The translations under genes and the position numbers were made by a program. This document shows, piece after piece, positions 17,667-26,632 of a DNA stretch of 64,000 nucleotides. The notes beneath the pieces were generated by a model. That model made no database searches and had not been told where the DNA came from. It saw only the letters and a program-made list of their open reading frames with translations. Source of the stretch: Collimonas sp. PA-H2 (GTDB lineage Bacteria; Pseudomonadota; Gammaproteobacteria; Burkholderiales; Burkholderiaceae_D); assembly GCF_002564105.1 (NCBI RefSeq), contig NZ_PDBX01000001.1:5394001-5458000 (forward strand). The letters are read 5' to 3'. Position 1 is the first letter of the stretch; the number at the start of each line of letters is the position of its first letter.

Positions 17667-18755
17667 TCAGATAGAGCCGCGCAACTGTCCGAACAGCTTC
17701 TGGTAACTGACAACGAATTGCGCCGGCGAGAACTTCTCCAGGTAAGAACGGCGCCCGGCGCGGCCGTAACTGCGCAAGATATCAAGGTCCATGCCATGCA
17801 ATTTCTCGGCAAGGTCGGCAGCCGTGCAATTGAAGACCAGGCCATTGACCGCATGCTCGACCAGCTCGGGCAAGGCGCCGCGGTCGCTGGCGATCACCGG
17901 CACCGAACTGCGGAACGCCTCCAGCACGGTCAAACCGAATCCTTCATTGCGTGAAGGTACGATGAACACATCGGCACGATCATAAAAACGATCGATCTCA
18001 GCATGATCGATCCAGCCGTAGTAATGCACGTTGTCGGCAACGATTTTCTCGATCTTGAGATTGCCGAGCACCGCATCGCCGACGATATGGTAGACAAAAT
18101 CCGGCCTGCTCTTTTGCAGGATATGGATCGCTTCGACCAGGATGTCATAGCCCTTTTCCCAATCCAGGCGGGCCGCAAAGAGGATGTGCAGCCGTTGATC
18201 GTCCTGGCGCTGCGCCTTCAGCCGGCTATCGCGATCAAGCACGGTGCTCTGGATCAGTACGTTTCTCTTTGAAAAACCGTGTATGCGGTTGATTTCATGC
18301 TCATGGCGGGAAATATTCACCACCGCATCGGGTATATAGGACATGCCTCTTTCTATAATCCGGCTCAGCAGTATCACCAGCTTGCTGCGATCGCGGAAGC
18401 TGGCCCAGCCGTGCGCGCAATACATGGTTTTGGTGCCTCGGCATAACCACGGTTTGGCCAGGCACAGGGCGACGCCGGCAAACGTGCTGTGCGCGTACAC
18501 CACATCCGGCTTGCTCTGCCGCGCCAGTCGCACGATGGCCGCCGCCAGCCGCAACGGACCTATGCCTTTCCGCGAGTAGGCATGCGGCTCGATTTGCCTG
18601 GAAGCGATCTGATCTATTTGCGCGGCCGGGATCAGATATTCGAAATGGCAGTTGAAATCGCGGCTGTAATGCTCCAGCGTATCGAGATAGGTCGCTATCC
18701 CGCCCTTGATAGTCTCCGCCACGTTCAGGATGTGCAACGGTCGCGCGCGATTCAT
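17667..18755 (-). CDS. Glycosyltransferase family 4 (EPS)
   Basis: The 362-residue product is a GT-B fold retaining glycosyltransferase. The N-terminal glycine-rich segment (NVAETIKGGIATYLD) and the C-terminal donor site with the E-x7-E pattern in EGFGLTVLEAF, then VIASDRGALPELV, identify family 4. It adds a nucleotide-sugar-derived residue to the lipid-linked repeat. The start follows immediately on the stop of the polymerase gene, so the two are translationally close. It is the only classical transferase in the locus besides the priming enzyme. Confidence 0.88.
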   Translation of the reverse strand: MNRARPLHILNVAETIKGGIATYLDTLEHYSRDFNCHFEYLIPAAQIDQIASRQIEPHAYSRKGIGPLRLAAAIVRLARQSKPDVVYAHSTFAGVALCLAKPWLCRGTKTMYCAHGWASFRDRSKLVILLSRIIERGMSYIPDAVVNISRHEHEINRIHGFSKRNVLIQSTVLDRDSRLKAQRQDDQRLHILFAARLDWEKGYDILVEAIHILQKSRPDFVYHIVGDAVLGNLKIEKIVADNVHYYGWIDHAEIDRFYDRADVFIVPSRNEGFGLTVLEAFRSSVPVIASDRGALPELVEHAVNGLVFNCTAADLAEKLHGMDLDILRSYGRAGRRSYLEKFSPAQFVVSYQKLFGQLRGSI

Positions 18756-19808
18756 TCAGATCTCCTCGTCAAGGCGGTTTAATCCGGCTGTCATCAATTC
18801 CTGCGGCTCCCCCTCTTCGTCCGGGACGATGTAGCGGATCCCGAATACGCAAAAGGCGTAAGCGCTCAAATGGCGGAAGAACGAACCCAGATCGGGTTCA
18901 AAGAAAGTCTGGACAACAAAATTTGCAGCCAGCAGCAAAAACAAAGGATCGCCATAGTTGCGTCTTTTGAACAAGACCAGGGTGAGAAACCACAGCGTTG
19001 AGGAAAGGAACAGTTCCTGCACCCGCAAGGAGAACAAGGGTGCAAAATAAAAACGGACGGCGGCAAACAGCGCGTTCGGGACAACGGTAAGCACGCCGCT
19101 GGGCGCCAGCAGATTCGTGAACATGGTTTTGGAATCGGACAAGCCCTCGCGGTTGGCGTTGGCGACATCGCGTGCCTGCTGCAGCTGATCCCAGAAGTCG
19201 CCCGGTATCGCGCAGCACAGCAGCAACATGCCGGCCACAAGCCAGAGGCGCAACTTGCCGCGGCTGCCGGCGATCACATACAAGGCCAGCATCAGGGCCG
19301 CGATGACGGCGTAGTACACGCGAAATTTCCACGCATACAGTAGATAAAGAACGGTCACGATCGCGATTTTCTTGCGATTCGACAGCTGCGTGGCGCACAC
19401 CGCGCAAGCGATCAGATTCAATATGATGACGATCACTTCTTTTGATAATTTGAGGTTGAACAGCGCAAACGACAGCATCAGGAGAAAGGCAAACAGCAGG
19501 TCGATCAGCCGGTAGGATTTTTTGCAGACGTAGACGATCACCGCCGCCGTTGCCAGCAGCAGCAGGATCTGCGACCATTCCGGTCCGATCAGGGCATATA
19601 CCATCGCGGTGTTGGTAAATGAATCCTGCAGCGAAATATCGAGGTCGGTGTATCTGATCAGGTCGGTAATCGTCTTTTCATCGATGAAAAAATAATCCGG
19701 AAGAAAGACCCGCTGATAGAAATAGATCAAACCGCTCAGCAACAGCATGAATATCGCGCTGACAACCCGCATTTCGGGGTTGATGCGGGTCCTATACAAT
19801 GTTTTCAT
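18756..19808 (-). CDS. Probable EPS repeat-unit polymerase (Wzy-like membrane protein)
   Basis: The 350-residue product is very hydrophobic, with about nine or ten predicted helices and a larger soluble loop near 200-235. Wzy polymerases have low sequence similarity, so the call rests on topology and position between the pyruvyltransferase and the glycosyltransferase in a Wzx/Wzy-type locus. It overlaps the pyruvyltransferase gene by 17 bases. It would join lipid-linked repeats at the periplasmic face. Confidence 0.7.
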   Translation of the reverse strand: MKTLYRTRINPEMRVVSAIFMLLLSGLIYFYQRVFLPDYFFIDEKTITDLIRYTDLDISLQDSFTNTAMVYALIGPEWSQILLLLATAAVIVYVCKKSYRLIDLLFAFLLMLSFALFNLKLSKEVIVIILNLIACAVCATQLSNRKKIAIVTVLYLLYAWKFRVYYAVIAALMLALYVIAGSRGKLRLWLVAGMLLLCCAIPGDFWDQLQQARDVANANREGLSDSKTMFTNLLAPSGVLTVVPNALFAAVRFYFAPLFSLRVQELFLSSTLWFLTLVLFKRRNYGDPLFLLLAANFVVQTFFEPDLGSFFRHLSAYAFCVFGIRYIVPDEEGEPQELMTAGLNRLDEEI

Positions 19809-21015
19809 AATCGACGTTGCCGCCTATCCAGCGCCGCGTTCCCGCGGTAGAGCCCTGCTGAACGGATGATTCCAGCAGCGCCGACACTTCTTTTTTCAGC
19901 CTCAGCGTCAGGCGCGATTTTTCCGTCCCGCACGATGCCCGCGCGTGATTAAGCAGATCAAGCGTGTGTTCCACGTCCGGTATCGGCGATGGAATGAAAA
20001 ACCGGCTGCGGCCTATCAGTTCAAAGAACGACTTGACCTTGACATCCCAGTTGAGCCCGATGGCAGGTATATCCAGGGCGTAGGCAACGATGCTGGCATG
20101 CAGCCGATGGGCAATGATGTAGTCGCAAGCGCGGATGTTTTCCACCAGCTGCGCGGGCGCAGCGGCCCTTGGCACATTGACTATGCAATGGCTGTTCAGC
20201 CTCGCTGCCAGCGCATCTTTAAATACCTCGTCTTCCGGGGCGCCGTTGGTAAAGAACTTGACGACATACCCCACTGCTATCGCCTGCAGCGCCAGGTTCT
20301 CGAAAAATTCGGAAATTTTCGATTCGTAGGCCGGCCCGCTTGTGACGCCGTGGTTGACTTCAAGCGGACAGGAGATGCAGATGCCGAGCACATTTCCGCC
20401 GTGCGCAGCGGGAGTATCCTGCGCATAAGTCTGTTGCGAATAAATCGCCGGGTCAGGAGTGATGCAGACATCGCCCTCGATCGCCAGGTATTTTTTCATG
20501 TGCTGCGCCGACAGCATGTCGCGCGCACTGATACGCACCGGCGCCATATTCTTTAAGGCGCGCCGGAACAGATTGGCGCCGACGCCGGACATCAGTTTTG
20601 ACGCGCCCACGGAAAAAATGGCAACCTTGCCGGACTTGCCGATCGCTTTGATGGTCCTGGAAAGCAAAAACAGCTTGATGGGAAAATTTAGATGGGCGTC
20701 CATGAAAAGCTGCCCGCCGCCGATCACGATGAGATCGGCGTCTGCCAGCTGTTCCGCCCATTTATGACGCCAGCGCCACCAGTACTGCAGACAGAAATAG
20801 GCGCACACAACCGATGGCCGCAGCCGTCCCGGCACCCGGTTTATCAAAGGCTTCCTGGAAACGCTGGAAGCGTCATAGCCATCGCGGCCGGCGATGTCGA
20901 GTGCGCTTATCTGCGCGGCCGGCGCGAGCTCTGTCAGCAGCTGCCTGAGATTTTCATAGATGACGCCGTCGCCCAGGTTCGGGCTATACGGAACAGCGCA
21001 AATCACAATTTTCAT
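19792..21015 (-). CDS. Polysaccharide pyruvyltransferase family protein
   Basis: The 407-residue product starts MKIVICAVPYSPNLGDGVIYENL, the typical N-terminus of the family. Further motifs are VIGGGQLFMD, FSVGASKL and the late HRLHASIVAYALDIPAIGL segment. Members transfer pyruvate from phosphoenolpyruvate to form ketals on polymer sugars, giving the polymer negative charge. The start at 21015 is fixed by a four-base ATGA overlap with the flippase stop; the frame is open further upstream but codes in the wrong phase there. Confidence 0.88.
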   Translation of the reverse strand: MKIVICAVPYSPNLGDGVIYENLRQLLTELAPAAQISALDIAGRDGYDASSVSRKPLINRVPGRLRPSVVCAYFCLQYWWRWRHKWAEQLADADLIVIGGGQLFMDAHLNFPIKLFLLSRTIKAIGKSGKVAIFSVGASKLMSGVGANLFRRALKNMAPVRISARDMLSAQHMKKYLAIEGDVCITPDPAIYSQQTYAQDTPAAHGGNVLGICISCPLEVNHGVTSGPAYESKISEFFENLALQAIAVGYVVKFFTNGAPEDEVFKDALAARLNSHCIVNVPRAAAPAQLVENIRACDYIIAHRLHASIVAYALDIPAIGLNWDVKVKSFFELIGRSRFFIPSPIPDVEHTLDLLNHARASCGTEKSRLTLRLKKEVSALLESSVQQGSTAGTRRWIGGNVDYENIV

Positions 21016-22229
21016 AGATAAATAGCCTTTAGACTTTTCTTGATCTGGTAAAACATGATGACGGCCGCCGCTCCCAGGCCGAATACCGTGGGTATCAATA
21101 CGCTGTTGATGGAACCGTGGCCGTTGAGGGAAAATGCGAGCAGGAAAAACAGAAAGCCGACGGTGACCGCCCAGCTTGCATAGTGGGTAAGCCTGAGCGC
21201 CTTCAAGACTGTCCGGCCGCCCTGGATGGCGGCGAAGACAAATGGAAACAGGATGTAGTCGCGCATGTTCAGGCCGGCGTATTTGGCGCCGAACAGCATG
21301 CCGACCAGCGACCCTCCTGCCATCCACAGCAGCAGGCTGTATAAAAGACTGAGTCCCAGCGTGACCAGGATGAAGGTGCGCGCCATCGCCGAAAATTGCG
21401 TCGAGCGCTCCTCCGCCAGACGCGCAAGCTTGGGCAGCTGATAATTGGAAATGGCGATATTCAGGTATTGCGCCGGCAAGACCAGCGTCATCACGACACG
21501 GAAATTGGCCGCCAGGTCGGCCTGCTGGCGCGACATGTAGAAAATCACCAGACCATGGGTCATGGCCCACACCAGGATCTGGCTGAACGTATTGTTCAAG
21601 CCGAAGCTCAGCCAGGGAGGGCGTTCCAGAGGCGTGCCGCTGACCTCCCCTGCCTTGGGCGGCGCGCCCCTGGAGATCAGGGCGCTGGTAAGCAGCAGCG
21701 GCAATCCGATGAAAATCAGTACTTCATTCAGCTGATACGGACTATCCTTCGGGATCAGGGTAATCGCCAGGCAGACCCCGGCAAACTGCGACAAGGCAGG
21801 GAGCGCCGACTTCAGGCTCTTGTTTTCAAGAATGGCAATGGAACGCACCGTCCAGTAGACGATGAAACCGGCCAGTGCAAACACCAGCGCCAGGACGAAG
21901 TACGGCGGCGCGTTGGGAATATGCGCCACCAGGTAGATGGTCACGGGGATACTCGCCAGGGCCAGCGGCGCGTGCAACTGCATCAGCAAAGGCTTGCTGA
22001 TGCCATGATCTGATTTGGAAAATACCAGCAGCGGTTCCATCACGGTGCAGCCATGGATGATGTTTAACAGAATCACCGCCGAGTACACCGCCGAAAATGA
22101 CGCGAAACCTGCCACGCTCAAATACCTGGCCAGCAAGGCTTGCGTGGAAAAAAACGACAAGGTAAAGATCGCCTGTTCAACGATGACTTGAGATAAAGCG
22201 CTGAATTTTTTCATGGCTCGGAGCTTCAT
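21012..22229 (-). CDS. Flippase-like polysaccharide transporter (Wzx-type)
   Basis: The 405-residue product has about 12 hydrophobic segments and MATE/Wzx-like topology, and lies between the chain-length kinase and the pyruvyltransferase. It probably moves lipid-linked repeats to the periplasmic face. The start is uncertain: 22229 and 22214 (MKKFSALSQ) are both in frame and neither has a strong ribosome site. It overlaps the next gene by four bases. Confidence 0.8.
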   Translation of the reverse strand: MKLRAMKKFSALSQVIVEQAIFTLSFFSTQALLARYLSVAGFASFSAVYSAVILLNIIHGCTVMEPLLVFSKSDHGISKPLLMQLHAPLALASIPVTIYLVAHIPNAPPYFVLALVFALAGFIVYWTVRSIAILENKSLKSALPALSQFAGVCLAITLIPKDSPYQLNEVLIFIGLPLLLTSALISRGAPPKAGEVSGTPLERPPWLSFGLNNTFSQILVWAMTHGLVIFYMSRQQADLAANFRVVMTLVLPAQYLNIAISNYQLPKLARLAEERSTQFSAMARTFILVTLGLSLLYSLLLWMAGGSLVGMLFGAKYAGLNMRDYILFPFVFAAIQGGRTVLKALRLTHYASWAVTVGFLFFLLAFSLNGHGSINSVLIPTVFGLGAAAVIMFYQIKKSLKAIYL

Positions 22230-22303
22230 TGGGTACCCACCGGTAAAGACCAGGAAGCAAGAATCGCAAATGGCGACCTGCCCTCGCGCATCTCAGGTCG
22301 TGT

Positions 22304-24550
22304 TCAGGTCGTTAAGCGTTTGTTTTTCTCATAGGAATAGGCGGTGTAGCGATAGCCGCCGTACTTGGAGCCGTAGCCATATCTGCTCACATTGGGATCG
22401 AGGCCATTGAACAGCACGCCTTTCGGATGCGCGCCGTTGTGCGCCAGACGCCTTGCCGATTCGATGATTTCGCCGATTTTCGTGAGGCCGGAGCGGGCTA
22501 CCAGGAAGGTGGTGCCGGAAAATTCCGCCAGGATGGCAGGATCCGCCACGGCCAGTACCGGCGGCGAATCGACAATCACGATGTCGTACTGCTCCGCCAC
22601 GGTTTTCAGCACTTCGCCAACGCTGCGCGCCATCAGCAGCTCGGCCGGGTTCGGCGGCAATTTGCCGGTCGCCATGAAATCCAGGCCCGGGACCACCTCC
22701 CGGTGGATCGCGGCAGCCGCTTTCAGCGAACCGGATACCAGCTCAGACAGGCCGCCGTCACGCCCGAAACCGAAATACTCGTTGAGATGACCCTTGCGCA
22801 AGTCGGCGTCAATCAGCAGCACGCGTTTGCCCGACGACGCCACCACCGCCGCCAGATTGGCCGCGATAAAGGATTTCCCGACGGCGGGCGACGGCCCGGT
22901 CAGCAACACGATATTATTCTTCGCCTCCAGCATGGCGAACTGCAGCGCGGTGCGCAGGCTGCGCATGCTCTCGATCGCAAGGTCGTTCGATTGCGTCACG
23001 GCCAGCAGCGAGACTTCGTGCGCTTTGGTCCTTACCTGCCTGCTGAGCGCCAGCTGGGCATCGCTGCGCGGGATGGTCGAATAGACGCTCAAGCCGGTGT
23101 GCTGCTCGATTTCGCCGGCGTCGGTAACCCCGCTGAACAGCATGTTGCGGACAAAGGCTGCCGTGACGCTGAAGAACAAGCCCAGCAGCAGCGAGACCGG
23201 CAGCACGATCAGTTTTTTCGGCTTGACCGGAATTTCCGGCAAGGCGGCGACATCCACCAGCCGCACATTACCGATCTTGCCGGCTTTCACCAGCTTCAAT
23301 TGTTCTATATTGGTCAACAGCCCGGTATACAAGGCGGTGTTGACGGTGACATCGCGAGTCAGCCGCAGCAAATCCTGCTCGTTATTCGGGAAGCGCTTGA
23401 TCAGGCCGTTGACTTTCCCCTGCTCGCCATACAAGGCGCGGATTTGCTCATCGACCGCTTTCAGCGACGGGTGCGAGTCCGAAAAGCGCATCGCCAGGTC
23501 CTTGCGCTTCTGCTTCAGTTCCAGCAACTGGGTCTGCGTATCCACCGCTTTTTGCAGCACCATTGCGCCTTCGTCGCTCATGCTGATGCTGCCGAGCTTG
23601 TTGCGTAAGGCATTGAGGAGATTTTCCGCCTGCTCCAGCTCGCTCTTCAGCTGCGGTATCTGATCATTCAGGAAATCCAGCGATTTGGCGGCCTCGGCGG
23701 ACTTGCGCTCAATGTTCTGCCGCACGTATTGCTGGCCGATCTGATTCAAGGTCTCGCTCACAATCCGTGCATCCGGGCTTTGCCAGGTAGCGCCGATCAC
23801 CCCCGACTGCTTACCCTTCTCGACGATCACCAGCTGGTCTTGCAGATCGAGGATGGTTTTCAATCTGGAATTGCGGATCAATGTGAAGACGGTCCCGGGC
23901 CTGGCGTCGACCTTGGTCAATCTCAGTTCAAGATTGCCGTCCGCCACCGCAAATTTTTTTAGTTTGCCGACGCTGCCTTCGAACACTTCATCGAATTCTC
24001 CGCTGCTGAGGCGATAGCGCCCGTGCTCCAGCAGCAGCAGTCTGAATTTCTTTTCTTCGAGCTCCTGCGGCACGTTGAAAATATCCGCGTCCATGCTTTC
24101 ATTGCCCCAGGCATAGCCGCCATAGCCAAGCAATCCCGGCGCAGACAATTTTTTATTGTGGCGCGCAATCCAGCCGCCGATCAAAGGGAAATATTTTGGA
24201 TTTTGCTCGATATACAGGTGCAAGGCGTCGACTGAACGCGAAACCACCAGCCGCGACCCGAGTATTTCAATTTCGGCTGCGGCGGTTGATTTCACATCAA
24301 ACATGGATGACATGTCGGCCAGCATGTTGCTGGCGGCGGCGCTGGCGGAGTTGTCCTCGACCTGGACCAGGATGTCGGCCTGGTACACCGGCGTTCCCAG
24401 AAATGCATATAGCGTTCCCAGCACAAAGCAGGCAATCGTGACCATGCCTATCATCTTGCGGTTGCCCATAAGTACATCGAGCAAGGCTGTCAGATTCAGC
24501 TCTTCATCCCTGCCTGCCGACATATGCAGCGGCTGCGTAAGTTTTGTCAT
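22304..24550 (-). CDS. wzc: Tyrosine autokinase and EPS chain-length regulator (Wzc-like)
   Basis: The 748-residue product has a Wzz-type N-terminal part with two membrane helices (about 35-55 and 445-470) around a long coiled-coil periplasmic region, then a BY-kinase domain. The kinase has Walker A GPSPAVGKS near 548-556, LLIDADLRKG and IVIVDSPPVLAVADP. The C-terminal end (about 722-742) holds a cluster of seven tyrosines, the autophosphorylation tail. It pairs with the phosphatase encoded just upstream, and the phosphorylation cycle sets chain length and export through Wza. Confidence 0.93.
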   Translation of the reverse strand: MTKLTQPLHMSAGRDEELNLTALLDVLMGNRKMIGMVTIACFVLGTLYAFLGTPVYQADILVQVEDNSASAAASNMLADMSSMFDVKSTAAAEIEILGSRLVVSRSVDALHLYIEQNPKYFPLIGGWIARHNKKLSAPGLLGYGGYAWGNESMDADIFNVPQELEEKKFRLLLLEHGRYRLSSGEFDEVFEGSVGKLKKFAVADGNLELRLTKVDARPGTVFTLIRNSRLKTILDLQDQLVIVEKGKQSGVIGATWQSPDARIVSETLNQIGQQYVRQNIERKSAEAAKSLDFLNDQIPQLKSELEQAENLLNALRNKLGSISMSDEGAMVLQKAVDTQTQLLELKQKRKDLAMRFSDSHPSLKAVDEQIRALYGEQGKVNGLIKRFPNNEQDLLRLTRDVTVNTALYTGLLTNIEQLKLVKAGKIGNVRLVDVAALPEIPVKPKKLIVLPVSLLLGLFFSVTAAFVRNMLFSGVTDAGEIEQHTGLSVYSTIPRSDAQLALSRQVRTKAHEVSLLAVTQSNDLAIESMRSLRTALQFAMLEAKNNIVLLTGPSPAVGKSFIAANLAAVVASSGKRVLLIDADLRKGHLNEYFGFGRDGGLSELVSGSLKAAAAIHREVVPGLDFMATGKLPPNPAELLMARSVGEVLKTVAEQYDIVIVDSPPVLAVADPAILAEFSGTTFLVARSGLTKIGEIIESARRLAHNGAHPKGVLFNGLDPNVSRYGYGSKYGGYRYTAYSYEKNKRLTT

Positions 24551-24566
24551 CCTAGGATCGGCGCCT

Positions 24567-25049
24567 TCATTGCGTTATCTGGACCAGCTCATGTGTTGCT
24601 TTGGGCGGCGGCGATCCGCTCGCCGCTATGCGCGCCGTCCAATCGTCGACACCCTGTTCGATCAGCGCCAGGCAGCGCTCAAAATCGCTGCGCCCCCTTT
24701 GGTGAGGGTCGAAAATATCGAAGCGGCCATATTCTCCGAGACGGAACAATTTGCCGCGCGTGGTCGGATAATGTTTTTCGATAAACTGCTTCTGCGGCAG
24801 ATCCATGACCAGGATCAGATCGGCGGATGCACATTGCCAGGCACGCAACTGCTGTCCTCGATGAGCGCTGATATCTATATTGCGCAGGCGCATCAGCTCT
24901 ATCGCCAAAGGATCGGCCGGCGCCCCGACCACGGCATCGATCCCGGCCGAGTTCAGCTGCACCCCTGGCAGCTTCCGGGCGAACAGCCCCAACGCCATGG
25001 GACAGCGGCAAATATTGCCTATGCAAACGATTAAGATGGATTTGATCAA
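24567..25049 (-). CDS. wzb: Low-molecular-weight protein-tyrosine phosphatase (Wzb-like)
   Basis: The 160-residue product carries the P-loop CIGNICR at 9-15 (CX5R) and the late Asp-Pro motif (FDIFDPHQRG) that supplies the general acid. The family usually reads CRSP after the loop; here it is CRCP, so the conserved serine is a cysteine. It likely dephosphorylates the Wzc tyrosine tail. It overlaps the export gene by four bases. Confidence 0.9.
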   Translation of the reverse strand: MIKSILIVCIGNICRCPMALGLFARKLPGVQLNSAGIDAVVGAPADPLAIELMRLRNIDISAHRGQQLRAWQCASADLILVMDLPQKQFIEKHYPTTRGKLFRLGEYGRFDIFDPHQRGRSDFERCLALIEQGVDDWTARIAASGSPPPKATHELVQITQ

Positions 25050-26188
25050 TTCTTCTTGTCCACGGCATTGCGGTAATTGACCGCATTGGTCGAACTGCCT
25101 AAGAAGAGCGCCATGATGCGGCTGAAGCGCACCAGCCCCGGAGCATCGACATAGACAACATCCTTGGCCTTCAGCTCGAAGTTTTCCGCCAGCGCCAGGC
25201 CGAGCGGCGACTTGCTGTCCAGATGAAAAATTTCCGGCATGGTGCCCTCAGGCGCCGCGCGCACCACATAGATCGCGCTCGGATCGCTGGTTTCCGCCAG
25301 CACGCCGCCCACCTGGCTCAGCGCATCGCTCAAGGTGAGTCGGCCGTTGCTGCGCAGAGGCACGCCGCGCGGGTCCCGCACTTCGCCAGCCACCACGATC
25401 TGATTGTCGGCAAGCGGCGTAATCCGCAGCTGGTCTTCGCTCTGCAAGATCACTTTGGACGGACTGATGCCGTGTTCCGCCAGTTCGGGAATGCTGATCC
25501 GGTAGTTGCGGGCGCCGCGCGTCAACGTGATGCGGCTGGGATCGCCGGACGGACTGATGCCGCCGGCCTGGTTCAGCGCCTCTGCCAGCGACATCGGCAC
25601 GTCGGTCATTGGCTTGACGCCGGCGCTGCGCACCTCGCCATCCACGTAAACCTTGCGGCTGCGATAGCCGATCACGCGCAAGGTAATCTGCGGATCGCGG
25701 ATATATTTCTTCAGCAGCGTCACCAGCTGCTGCTGCGCATCGAGCTCCGTCAGGCCGCCCGCCTTGAACCTGCCGACATAGGGAAACTGCACATTGCCGT
25801 CGCTGCCGACGGCGTATCCCGGCAGCGTCTGCGCGGCCAGGCCGACGTTGGATATTTCAGCGCCGCTGGCGCCGATGGTATAGGTCAGGTTCGGCACCAC
25901 CAGTTCCGGGTGATCCCAGACGATGATCGACAATACGTCCGCCACGCCGATCCGGTAAGGCTCGGGCTGTGTCAGCAATTCCTGGTAATACGACATGCTG
26001 GCCTGTGCTTGCTGCAGGCGTTCGGCTCGCTCTTGCTGCACCAGCTTGAGGGTGATCGGCTTGACCACCGGCCTGGATGCGGGATCGCTGGCATCGACCG
26101 TCCCCTGCGGATCGAATCTCATCCCCGGCGCAAGCGCGCAGCCGCCCAGCGCCAGAGACAGGATTAACAGCACGATTGTTTTTTTCAA
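25046..26188 (-). CDS. wza: Outer-membrane polysaccharide export lipoprotein (Wza-like)
   Basis: The 380-residue product has a lipoprotein signal with lipobox LGGC and Cys17 as the acylated residue. It follows the Wza pattern: a poly-export domain (YRIGVADVLSIIVWDHPELV start near 75), SLBB-type domains (VVAGEVRDPRGVPL near 265) and a C-terminal amphipathic helix that would form the outer-membrane pore. It is the first gene of the minus-strand EPS operon, and its leader carries the dyads described at 26211-26226 and 26355-26388. Confidence 0.93.
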   Translation of the reverse strand: MKKTIVLLILSLALGGCALAPGMRFDPQGTVDASDPASRPVVKPITLKLVQQERAERLQQAQASMSYYQELLTQPEPYRIGVADVLSIIVWDHPELVVPNLTYTIGASGAEISNVGLAAQTLPGYAVGSDGNVQFPYVGRFKAGGLTELDAQQQLVTLLKKYIRDPQITLRVIGYRSRKVYVDGEVRSAGVKPMTDVPMSLAEALNQAGGISPSGDPSRITLTRGARNYRISIPELAEHGISPSKVILQSEDQLRITPLADNQIVVAGEVRDPRGVPLRSNGRLTLSDALSQVGGVLAETSDPSAIYVVRAAPEGTMPEIFHLDSKSPLGLALAENFELKAKDVVYVDAPGLVRFSRIMALFLGSSTNAVNYRNAVDKKN

Positions 26189-26210
26189 GTTAACTCACAC
26201 GTAAAAATCA

Positions 26211-26226
26211 TCCAGCCATGGCTGGA
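26211..26226. promoter_or_regulatory. 16-base perfect palindrome in the wza leader
   Basis: TCCAGCCA-TGGCTGGA ends 23 bases before the wza ATG. In RNA it could form a six-base-pair stem with a CATG loop; in DNA it is an operator-like palindrome. Confidence 0.5.
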
Positions 26227-26354
26227 AAAAATGCAGGCCCAGTTAAAACCGCGCCCTCGCAGTGCATGCCCCTTGGATTGCCGGCCCCTGGCCAAACCGG
26301 CTGGCAGTTCAGTTGAGAAAATATGAAATCAATAAAAACAGTAAATTCATTACA

Positions 26355-26388
26355 TTGTTAAATATAACAAATTAAAATTGATTTTAAT
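26355..26388. promoter_or_regulatory. Two AT-rich dyads upstream of the EPS operon
   Basis: TTGTTA-AATA-TAACAA lies at 26355-26370 and ATTAAAAT-TG-ATTTTAAT at 26371-26388, directly adjacent. The second resembles the ATTAAA-N4-TTTTAAT element before the priming glycosyltransferase (14651-14667). They sit between the divergent wza and HTH-receiver genes and could regulate both. Confidence 0.5.
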
Positions 26389-26632
26389 AGAGATTTTTGA
26401 TTGCGCTGCAGCAAAGCACCTTTAAAATGTGCATGGACGCTCGTGCGCCGTCTCTTGAGGGCGCCAATAAGGCTGTTGCCGTGGCTGCGGAAGACTTACT
26501 ATGCGCAGGCGGGGGATGAAATCAGGTATCGGCGCAGGAACAATCTTGGTTGCAGCCGCTTCAAAGCCGTTGGCGCTATGAATGATCTGCATTTCATAGT
26601 TTGATAAAATACTTAACTGAACCAATTACCCG

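Larger units (their letters stand above)
26189..26632. other. Divergent control region between wza and the HTH-receiver gene
   Basis: 444 bases without a convincing gene. It is strongly AT-rich from about 26315 to 26405, with a 16-base palindrome near wza and two dyads in the AT-rich core. TTTGATAAAAT near 26601 could supply a -10 for the HTH-receiver gene. Confidence 0.6.
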
